From Atherinomorus stipes (lineage: Eukaryota > Chordata > Actinopteri > Atheriniformes > Atherinidae), in contig JALJCO010001157.1 of assembly GCA_023101725.1 (NCBI GenBank), positions 1 to 64,000 of the forward strand: DNA of 64,000 nt. Direction: 5' to 3'. The number at the start of each line of letters is the position of its first letter. The first letter of the stretch is position 1. The translations under genes were made by a program, and so were the position numbers. Shown one piece after another: positions 12,848 to 41,830 of this stretch. A model generated the notes under the pieces. The model saw only the letters and a list, made by a program, of their open reading frames with translations, did not search any database and was not told the DNA's origin.

Positions 12848-12967
12848 AGGAGAGGAGAACAGGGGACGACCGTTACCTCACCCACCTCACCCACCTCACC
12901 CATCTCACCGACGGCTAACGGCTCGCGCAGCCGGACTGACCTGCTGTACATCACAAAGGAGCTGGAA

Positions 12968-31995
<19,028 letters not shown>

Positions 31996-32825
31996 GACTC
32001 CATCCTGGTGCTTCCTTCCATCTCTGCATCTTATTTACCGTCTAACATCGCAGAAAGCTAACGCTAGCCAGCCATTAACCAAGCAGAGACCAGTAAACGG
32101 CTTCCTGCAGCGTTCATGTCAGGAAGTCGGATTCTCAGCATCCACCACCTCCCGCTGACATCTGTGGAACATATTCTCCTTCTCGCTAACCGTGGAGCAG
32201 CATGAGGGGAGGTCCTGCAGGGAAGCAGGTCTGAGCCAGACAGAAACCTGTTCTCCGTGAGGTCCTGGTGCTCCATCTCCTCCGCTGCTCTGATTGCCTT
32301 CTGTTGGCTACATCAGCATACGTATGTATGCCGCGCCAAAGTTTGCCGTCACTTTCCCTACCAACAGTAGAGGGATCCCAAACTCTGGAGCGGTTATACT
32401 GGTACTATATATATTCTAGTAGCAGTAGTACTATATTCTAGTAGCAGTAGTACGATACTATACTATGATTAGCAGGTGGTGAATGTCTTCAGAAAGCCAG
32501 AAGGCGGATTTTTAACCAAACAGAGCAGATCCAGTCTCTCTAATGTCGGGTATAAGGGTCATTAACTGTGTTCATGCTGCAGCTGCAGACGGCGGCGTTT
32601 ATACCACGTCATCATCATCATCATCATCAGTATTGTGCTTCTTGCTTCATGCCATATGAGACAAATGACAACTATGCACCATGACAATAACACTTACCAA
32701 AGCCGAGCCCGTGTGCACGTGGCGTAACAGGAAGAGAGGGAAACGCGTCATTCCAAACAGAAATCTGCCGGCAGCCGTAAACACGTGAGTTTATCCGAGT
32801 ATATCATAATCCGCCCGGACATTGT

Positions 32826-33033
32826 CCCGGAGCTCGATCGTCCCTGAGCTCGATCGTCCCGGAGTTCGGTTGTCCCGGAGTTCGGTTGTCCCGGAGTTCG
32901 GTTGTCCCGGAGCTCGATCGTCCCTGAGCTCAATCGTCCCGGAGTTCGATCGTCCCTGAGCTCGATCGTCCCGGACCTCGATCGTCCCGGACCTCGATCG
33001 TCCCGGACCTCGATCGTTGCGGAGTTCGTCCTG
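32826..33033. repeat. 16 bp minisatellite, about 13 copies
   Basis: Units 'tcccggagctcgatcg', 'tccctgagctcgatcg', 'tcccggagttcggttg' and 'tcccggacctcgatcg' in tandem, about 0.8 kb after the ferroportin stop. Each unit holds an AGCTC/GATCG near-palindrome. Confidence 0.97.
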
Positions 33034-33853
33034 AATCAAGCTGATCTGCTAGTTTACGTTTAATTGTTCTGATTTCATGTTAGGGAGGTTTTCCTGTAGT
33101 GATTGTCTTTACTCAGGCACTTTATGTGATTGACATGTCATACACACATCTAATGAGTAATCAGGTGCATTGTTTGCACAAAGCTGACGTCCCCCCCAGT
33201 TCCGCCCCAAGCCTGCATTTCAGTTGTGTGAGAGGATTGTGGGTTTGACAAGCGGAGAGAAAAGGCACATATCCAGGAGCGCTTAATCAGCAGAAGGAAA
33301 CACTGCCCCCCCCCCCCCGGGACACCTGAGACACCAACTGGACGTCTGAGTCCACCTCACTACATCGATTTACAGCTCAGTCAGGGCTGTTGAAGACCAG
33401 CCAGTTCCGCTTCAGTCTTCAGCGTTTTACTCTCGTGTCTTAAGCGCCTTTCAGACCTGCACTGGAAAGCGGTGACATCACGGACTCTGTCCTTCATAAC
33501 GCTGCATTCAGACATGTGATCCGCTCTTTACCTCAGAGATGCAGCGGACATGTACTGGCTGGACCCCATGTCATATGAGCGGAAATGTTGCGGCACGTCG
33601 TTTTGGCTGAACGCACAAGGAAATGTTCCGGACAGAGATGAAGGGAGAGCGGGGGGGCTGTGCCGACTTTTCCGCAACATTTCCTGATGTCTGAAAGCAC
33701 CCGGGACACGATAAGTCCGCAAGGAAGTGTAATGTCTGAAAAGACGAGTCAGTTTAAAGAGCGGATGGACTTTACCGCTCACGTTCCACCGTGCAGGTCT
33801 GAAAATGGCTTTAGCCTAGCTCGTGGCTGTGGTGAGTCAGTGATCAACCCCGA

Positions 33854-34163
33854 ACTGCAAAAACTCAAATCTGTTTTTCTCATTTCTACTCAAAATATGT
33901 CATCACACTCAGAATAAGACAAAATCACCTGAAGAGAAACATTCCAGTGAGATAAAGGAACTTGTTTAAAGAGAAATGCCTCTTATTTTAAGAGATCTTA
34001 TCAAGAAATTTTGCTTTTAATAAAATTCTGCCAATACAACAAGTGAAATTTTCTTGACAAGGTTTCTTCAAATAGGAACTTGTTTTAAGACAATTGAGTG
34101 TGATGAGATATTTTGACTAGAAATTAGAAAAATGTACTTGTTAAGATTTGAGTTTTTGCAGTG
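33854..34163. mobile_element. MITE with ACTGCAAAAACTCAAATC inverted ends
   Basis: The left end 'actgcaaaaactcaaatc' is the inverse of the right end 'gatttgagtttttgcagt'. 310 bp, no coding sequence. Shares its right half with 7400-7641. Confidence 0.85.
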
Positions 34164-35211
34164 TTGAAGGACGACAAACCAGAACAGTTTCTGTTCAGTC
34201 TAGCTAACGTAGCTTTAACCACGTCCCGACATTAACGTCCAACTGCTGCTAAACGCACACATGTCCCGCCATGTCTCAGTCCTGGCAGGGACAGATGTTT
34301 GGTCTGGAAGCAGACCAGGTCTGCAGGTGGACCACCACATGTTTAACCTTGAAGCCGGTCTGGGCCTGGAAACAAACCCAGCTGCTGATTCAGGAACATC
34401 ACACACGGCCATAAACTCTATTTTAATATGAATAACATCAGCAGTGAGTCAGTAGATTTAATTCCGTATGTAACTGAAAATAAAGAACAATGGTGTTGTT
34501 TTCTTGTTTCTTTTTTACGTGTTTTTATATTCCTCGTGTCAGTTTGAGGTTGCTTTAAGGTTGTTTGGAAATTTGTGCATTTTCTTAGATTACAGCAGGA
34601 TATTACAGACAGATTCAGATATCATCGCTCTGCTTACATATGTGTATATATGTGTGCAAATATGTACATACATACAGTATTATCATAGTTTTAGAGGCTG
34701 TGGGAGAGCCAGCAATCATAAATTTCTGTAATAATGGCACTAGGTTAGATAGATGTGGTACTGCTTGTAATGTGTGAAATGTGTTAAATAAAACATTTCC
34801 AGCCTGTCTGCTGTGTGCGTGTGTTATGTATGTCGAGTTCCCCAGCCTCTGCTGTGTAAGGTCACATACCACAGCAGCATTAGCATCTATAATCCCTCCC
34901 TTTCAGCCCTTTCCTTCATGCAGCCAATCCTGAACTCAGCCTGGATTTGTAAGGCAGAGGAGAAACTTCACAGGCTGTTAGACCCGAGTTTCAGATTCTC
35001 ACATCCATTTATTTAAACTGGGAAGCTCCGTTGAGACTGGTGGAGACCAGTTTACCTAACGTACATGTCTTTAGAACAGGGGTCTTCAACCTTTTCCAGG
35101 CCAAGGACTCCAAACTGATGGAGCAAAGACCCTGTACTTATGTGTGTTATATTAAACTGGTCCTATAGTGACATGTGGAGATGTACCCTGTAATTGCATT
35201 AAGTACTAAGA
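34164..35211. other. Downstream DNA, no gene seen
   Basis: Apart from the candidate poly(A) signals noted for ferroportin, nothing was recognised. Confidence 0.5.
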
Positions 35212-35520
35212 TACACTATATTGCCAAAAGTACTTTCTCACCATCCAGATGATGGAATCAGGTGTTCCATCACTTCCATGTCCACAGGTGTATAAATGAA
35301 GCAGCTCGGCATGCAGACTGTTTCTACAAACGTGTGAAAGAATGTGTCGCTCTCAGGAATCAGTGAATTCCAGCGTGGAACTGTGATAGGATGCCACCTG
35401 TGCAACAATCCAGCGGTGAAATTTCCTCCTAAATATTCCACAGTCAGCTGGATTATAAGAACATGGAAGTGTTTGGGAACGACAGCAACTCAGCCATGAA
35501 GTGTTCGTCCACGTAAACTG

Positions 35521-36172
35521 ATGGAGCGGGTCAGTGATGATGAAGCTCATAGTGAGAAGAGGTGGCCAACTTTCTGCAGAGTCAATCACTACAGACCTCC
35601 AACCTTCATGTGGCCTTCAGATCAGATCAAGAACAGAGACAGAGAGCTTCATGGAATGGGTTTCCATGGCGACCAGCTATATCCATCTATACATCACCAC
35701 TGGACTCTAGAGCAGTGGAGGCGTTCTCCGGAGGACCAATCACGCTTCTCCATCTGCAATCTGATGGAAGAGTCTGGGTTTGGCGGTTGCCAGGACAACA
35801 GTACTTGTCTGACTGCATAGTGCCAAGTGTAAAGTTTGGTGGAGGGGGATTATGGTGTGGGGGTGTTTTCAGGAGCTGGGCTTGGCCCCTTAGTTCCAGT
35901 GAAAGGAACTCTGAATGCTTCAGCATACCAAGACATTCTGGACAATTCCATGCTCCCAACTTTGTGGGACCAGTTTGGAGCTGGCCCCTTCCTCTTCCAA
36001 CATGACTGTGCACCAGTGCACAAAGCAGGTCCATGAAGACCTGGATGCAGAGTCTGGTGTGGAGGAACTGGACTGGCCTGCACAGAGTCCTGACCTCAAC
36101 CCCATAGAACACGTTTGGGATGAATCAGAGCGGAGACTGAGAGCCAGAACTTCTGGTCCAACATCAGTGTGA
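35521..36172 (+). pseudogene. Tc1-like transposase, several frameshifts
   Basis: Pieces in different + frames: RVSDDEAHSEKRWPTFCRVN near the start, AYQDILDNSMLPTLWDQFGA and PFLFQHDCAPVHKA in the middle, and the D-x-N-P signature PAQSPDLNPIEHVWDESERR at the end. The DDE-type catalytic order is recognisable but no single frame is intact. Confidence 0.88.
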
Positions 36173-36330
36173 CCTCACAAATGTGCTTCTGGAAGATGGT
36201 CAAAGATTCCCAGAAACACTCCTAAACCTTGTGGACAGCCTTCCCAGAAGATGAAGCTGTTCTAGCTGCAAAGGTGGACCAACGTCATCCTGAACCCTCT
36301 GGATCAGGAATGGATGTTACTGAAGCTTAG

Positions 36331-37866
36331 GTAAGTAGGTACTTTTATTGATCCCAGAACTGGGAAATTAGGGGTTGCAGCAACAAGTTGTAGAACACAG
36401 ATTTAAAGGTAGAGTCCGAAGTTTCCTCCCTGAAAATAAACGTCAGACTTGTGCAGGTGAAATCTGTCTCAAACCTTTGGGCCTTTACTCGCGTGCAGTG
36501 GTGAGTTTGAATGCAACTCTCTCTCCTCCTGTCTGTAATTCGCTCTTTATCTTTGTTCTGGTCTAGTCGGGATGTTTCTGGGTGGAGATTTCTGTTTATA
36601 TCAGCAGCCAATGACAGAGCTAAGGACACGATGCTGTGTGGGAATAAGCTCATGATTGGAGCAGACGCCAGTCACTCCAACTCTCGAAGGGAAAAAAAGA
36701 CAGAAAAACGGCGGATGCACCGAAGAAAAGGTAAGAGCTTTACATAATGCAAGTTGGAAAACCAGGTTAATATTGGTTTGGCTTTTAGCTGCTTCTGAGC
36801 TCTGAAGGAGCTGTTGAAGCTGAGTAGGATGAAGAACGAGGCGGCCATTAGCCTGAGAGGGAGGGGTCAGTTTGATACTGTTGTTTGCAAACAGAACGGT
36901 GGGGGGACTTCAGACCCTACCTTTAAGTTAGCAAATAAATTAAAATAGGATAGAAAAAAAAAGAATAAAATACAAATTTCCGAAAAAGTAACTTTAACAC
37001 AGAAATATATAATGAGATGATAAACAAAATAAACAAATTTATATACAACAGAGTAAAGTGAGGAGCTGTTAGAGCCAGCTGGCTATCCAGGTTTTTCCGT
37101 CTGCCAGGGCAGAGTTATTAAACAGGGTTATGGAGTGGGGTATGAATGATTTCCTGTATCTGTCCGTGCGACAGCGGAGCTGCCTAAGCTTGTTTGAGAA
37201 GGAGCTCCACTGTCTGACCAGTGTTTGGTGGAGAGGATGGTCGGGGTTATCCATGATGGAGACCAGTTTGTTCAGTGACCTCCTCTCCACCACATTTTCA
37301 AAGCTGTCCAGTTTACAGCCAATGATGGAGCCAGCTTTCTTTATCAGTTTGTTTAGTCTGTTGGTGCTGCTGGCTCCAATGCTGCTTCCCCAGCACACAG
37401 CAGCAAAGACAAGTACGCTGGAGACGACAGACTGGTAAAAGATCTCAAACATCTCACTGCACACATTGAAGGATCTGAGCCGTCTCAAGAAGTAGTCTGC
37501 TCATCCCCCTCCTGTACACAGCATCAGTGTTGGATCTCCAGTCCAGTCTGTCACCGATGGTACTTGTACTTGACAACAATTTCCACTTCCTCTCCCATGA
37601 TCTTCACAGGAAGTGAAGGAACCTTCTTCCTCTGGAAGTCTATCACCATCTCTCTGCTCTTGGCAACATTCAGATGCATGTGATTCCTGCCAGCCCACTC
37701 CACAAACCCATCCACCAGCTCCCTGTACTCCTCCTCCCTCCCCCCTCTTATACACCCAACAACAGCCGAGTCATCAGAGAATTTCTGAAGGTGGCAGGAC
37801 TCACTGTTGTACTGAAAATCAGTGGTGTATAAGGTAAAAAGGAAGGGAGACAGCACAGTCCCCTGT
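36331..37866 (-). pseudogene. L2/CR1-like LINE fragment, reverse transcriptase C-terminal half
   Basis: On the minus strand 37870-37551 encodes QGTVLSPFLFTLYTTDFQY and SDDSAVVGCIRGGREEEYRE (palm-domain motifs; the catalytic stretch reads FSDDS). 37488-37069 encodes VCWGSSIGASSTNRLNKLIK and CRTDRYRKSFIPHSITLFN. The 3' end at about 36340 is the typical tail 'gtacttttattgatccc' in inverse. 5'-truncated, broken by frameshifts, and itself host to a TTAA-flanked MITE at 36403-36926. Confidence 0.85.
36403..36926. mobile_element. TTAA-flanked MITE inside the LINE tail
   Basis: TTAA at 36403-36406 then AGGTAGAGTCCGAAGTTT; the right end is GGACTTCAGACCCTACCT then TTAA at 36923-36926. The ends are inverted with a few mismatches. 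Different internal sequence from the 7905 family. Confidence 0.8.
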
Positions 37867-37904
37867 GAGTCAAGGCAGGTCAGACAGTACTTTTGGCTAT
37901 ATAG

Positions 37905-39328
37905 TATATCAGGGGTCTTACAGCGTCTCAAAAAGTCTAAAAATGTCCAAAATTCGGAACTCAAAAGGCCTTAAAAGGGCAGTTTTTTCATCCACGGTCT
38001 TAAATATGATCTAGAGAAGTCTTTGTTTTTTTTCCTTTTAGTAATTCCCAAGGAGCACTGACCACATAGAATACGCTGAATAATATATCAGAGGTTGATT
38101 CTGTCCGTTTTTCTGAAAGGTTCAGATTGCTACGAGGGATATTTTTAAATTTCTTTTTAATATTTTTAAATTGATATGCATTTTTCCTTCAGTTGCATTT
38201 TAATTAACAATAATAATGTCTGTGTCTATTATTTGATTGAGTCATCCACTAAAATCCTTTTTTTAAAGTTACTTTTTGGGACAATTGTTATGTGATTAAT
38301 AATGATTGATAAATTACAAACCCTGTAATATTTTTCTTTTCTTTTTATCAACTCATATTTTGAATTTCTGGGATTATTTTAATTTTTCTAATAATTATGC
38401 TGCCAATGCTGTAAAGCATATGGCAGTATATTAGAATTCATCCGCGTTTCTGTCACTTTTTTTGACCCCTATTCCTCCCAGGGCTTTGCCAGTACCCCCA
38501 CAACAGTTATATCAAAACGTGTGTCTTGACCGGGAATAATGTGCTTGCTTTTTTGTTGTACAAAACTTTTAACAGTGTTAACAAAATTCGCAAAAAACTG
38601 TGATTTTTGGTCCCATAGAAATGAATGGGATTTGGTCGGAATCAGCCAAAAAACCCAAAACCCAGGTCACTTTGGAGCTACATAGCTCAGCCATACCATC
38701 ACATAGAAACATCATTCAAAGTTTAAACGGATCATGAAGGATGAAACTTTGAAACAATATTTACATATCTGTTACGGTTTTGACGCAATTGCAAGTTATG
38801 TTTTAGTACAAAATCAGAAAAAGCCCCAAAATCCCTCCGCGCTCTAAATTTTGAAGCATTTTCAGATGTGAAAGACATGCCCATAACTCCTACAGCTTTC
38901 ATCATACAGACATAAATTATATATTAAAACGTAGGAAACCTCTTCAGCTTCATTTGGGACCTCCACTCAAAAATCGCTCAGACACACCATTTTCAAGTCA
39001 CACCGCTCCAAAGTCGACCTACGCCTCCCACTGACTTCAATTATCACGGAAAAAAATAATTACCTTTCTCTCCGGCGTTTTAAACTCGCCACTGTTTAAA
39101 TTCCATTGACAGTAGGATTAAATAAAATACATTTCTAAGTTCCTCTAAGCCTTGTGGCGCTCACGGTGAAAAAAATTATTTTGATATCTCCCATGCTTTT
39201 CTCTCAGAGGACAGTTGTTTGGTGAGTGCACGGAGACTGAATTCAAAGTAGTTCTGTGTCTGTGTAACTGCCATGTTCACACAGGCAGGCCCTGTTGCCT
39301 AGCAACGCTGAACAAGGCAGCTGCAGGT
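37905..39328. other. AT-rich DNA, no gene seen
   Basis: A segment near 38395-38470 ('atgctgccaatgctgtaaag' type) looks like a common fish interspersed repeat. No coding capacity recognised. Confidence 0.45.
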
Positions 39329-39476
39329 GTTCCTGGACAAGACTGAAGTTTTAATCATCGGTCCTGAAGACACGAGAGAGACCATTTTACCAACATTACA
39401 GAATTTTAATCCTTCTCAGTGTGTGAGAAACATGGGTGTTCTTTTTGACTCTGAGTTGAATTTTATTCCACAGTCC
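39329..39476 (+). pseudogene. LINE reverse-transcriptase C-terminal fragment
   Basis: Reads FLDKTEVLIIGPEDTRETIL then CVRNMGVLFDSELNFIPQ, the conserved 'N-GV-FDS-L-F' block that follows the palm in CR1/L2/Rex1-type LINE reverse transcriptases. Followed by a SINE-like stretch with a C-run at about 39497-39518. Confidence 0.75.
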
Positions 39477-39878
39477 CCTGAGCAAGGTCCTTAACCCCCC
39501 CCCCCCCCCCCCCCCCCAACTGCTCCCCGGGCGCCCAAGTAGCAGCCCACTGCTCTCTGGTACTCCTGTACCGAGATGAGTGAAATGCAGAGCCTTAATT
39601 TCCCCTCAGGGATCTAAATATAGACAAGTTTCATGGACATTTCTGTTTTACTTCCGCAGTCTATCAATTTCTGCCAAGCGCTTCCGGTCGATAATATCTG
39701 CATTCATTTACACTGAATAGTGATGTCTCTAAAATGGAAACATTCTCATTTATTTCTTCTAAAAGAAAATGTTTTATTACTTCCTCACCTGCTACGACTC
39801 TGAACCGGGAGGATGATATGATGAAATGACCTGATGTTACAACCAGCAATATATTTGGGTGATAAACAGGAACACCAT

Positions 39879-39917
<39 letters not shown>

Positions 39918-39918
39918 C

Positions 39919-41830
39919 TGTTGTTATTTTATGTGTTTAGGTGTCTAAGTGTGGTTAAAACTGGGGAGCAGGCTGTCTCTAGACGTGGCAAGCAAAGGCA
40001 CTTTTGGTGCCCTCCCTCACCACGCCCGCTTGACACGCACCCTCCCCAAAACCCTACGTGTGTGTGTGTGAGGTAGAGCAGGGGGGGGGGGGGGGGGGAG
40101 GTCTTGGGAAAGGAGACCAGGGGGGTATATGAATTCCCCCCTGGAAGAAGAGCCGTTACCGGCATTAGGTACCCCTGCCTCCCGGGATCCCCCCAGGGCA
40201 GAAGGGGCAGGCATGGCCGCCCCCACGGCCCGGCGTCTGGCGTTCACCACAGAGGGGCCAGCCTCGGCCCCTGGGGGCGCTCGACCATGCCAGGCCAGGG
40301 GAGGGGGGAAAAGGGACGGGAGCGGAAAGGGTCGGCGGAGGGGCCAGAGTCACCGGCCCAACATCCCCAGGCCTCGCAAACCCCCCAAGAGGCACGCAGA
40401 GCTGCTTTTTTTTTTTTTTTTTTTCCTCCCCCTTTCCTCCCCCACTCTATTGTATCACCCCTAAACCCTACTTCAAACAACCAACGACTTTACCCCCGTC
40501 AACACTCCCTCATCCCATCCTCCTCCCACCCCTCCTGTATAGCCAGTTAGTCCCCGCACATCCGCCCCCCCAGTGACCATGCCCCCCCCCTCCAAACCCA
40601 AGCCTGCACCCCCACCCAGGCCGCGCCAGAGCCACCACCCACCCACCCACCCACCCACCCACACACACCCCCCACCCACCCAGCGCCCCGCATCCGATCC
40701 CCCCACAGAACCATCCCCGCTCCCCACTCAAGCCCCCCAACCCGACACACACAAACCCCACCAATGCACCACCACCCCCACACCCAAACACCCATCATCC
40801 ATGCACCCCCACCCACCCACCCATCTCCACACACCCCCACAGGCAGCCACACACACACACAACCGCATTCACGCCCCCCCTCCAGTCACACACCCACCCA
40901 CACATACCAAGGACGGGGACCACGGGGCCACCAGCCCCCCCCACGCCACAAGTCCACCGCCCCCAGCCCACGCGAGACCAACCCGCACGAGACCACCAGT
41001 GCAGGCCAGCCCCAACCGACACAGCGGCCGGGCGGGACAGGCACCCGGCGCGGAAAAGACCCGGCCACCCCCGCAACCCCCCACCTCCACACACTAGAGC
41101 TGAACGATATGGACCAAACCCCACACCCCGACAGCCACGCCAGACACCCCAACATCGATACGACACAACACGACCACGGGTCCGCCGAAAACCAAGCACC
41201 CCGGCGGAAAGCGCAGCTCCGTCCGCGACCCCCAGAGCCCCACACGCAGGACAAGCACAGGGGAAATCCACACCCCCCACATAGCCGCCCCCGCGACACC
41301 AACATCCCGGATGCCCACATCCCGACACAGACACGACAACGATACATCCCCCAGCCCCACCACACACACACCCCCACCAGCACACACACCCGCACGCACA
41401 CAGCAGAGGCGCCCCGGCCCCCGGCGCAGTGACTAGACGTCACCAGGTCGTGAGGACCGGCCAAATCCAGAGGAGGCACGTCCCGCCGGCCCGCCCCCCC
41501 CCAGCGCCAAGCCGGGTCCCCCGGCCCCGGAGGCAGGGGCCACCCCGGAGCACCGGGGCCCAGGACCCCCCGCCCCCCCCGCCCCGGGACGACCCCGGCC
41601 ACCCGGCGCCAGCCGACAGCCACCGGCCAGGGCCCCACCAGCGACCCGCCCACCGCCGCAGAGCAGCCCCAACCGCTGACCCCCATGCCCCCCATCGGGC
41701 TGGATACAGCCCCGCCCCAGCGGCGAGGCAGCCCAGACCCCCCCCAAGTCAACCGCCAGGGATCCATAGCCATCAAGCACTCGCCGGCACCCAACCCCCA
41801 CATCGCCGAGGCGGCTCTCCTACACCAACG
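39919..41830 (-). other. C-rich (G-rich on the element strand) 3' UTR of the LINE
   Basis: About 1.9 kb between the RT stop and the poly(A) tail with extreme strand asymmetry: the + strand is dominated by C and CAC/CCA runs, with a G-run at 40081-40099 and a T-run at 40405-40423. It gives many proline-rich or glycine-rich ORFs on both strands that are compositional artefacts. Confidence 0.75.

Larger units (their letters stand above)
31996..34810 (+). other. slc40a1: Probable slc40a1 3' UTR and downstream DNA
   Basis: No further coding sequence. Candidate poly(A) signals AATAAA occur at 34479-34484 and at 34787-34792; the second is followed by a GT-rich stretch (ctgtctgctgtgtgcgtgtg) that suits a cleavage site. 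The distance from the stop (2.8 kb) and the repeats in between leave the true transcript end open. An ATC microsatellite lies at about 32609-32628. Confidence 0.35.
35214..37904 (+). mobile_element. Tc1-like transposon split by a LINE insertion
   Basis: Left end CACTATATTGCCAAAAGTAC at 35214 next to TA. The inverse end 'gtacttttggctatatag' lies 2.7 kb away at 37887-37904 and is followed by TA. Transposase remnants occupy 35521-36172. The 1.5 kb between about 36331 and 37866 is LINE sequence on the opposite strand, so the right TIR belongs to the same element. Confidence 0.85.
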
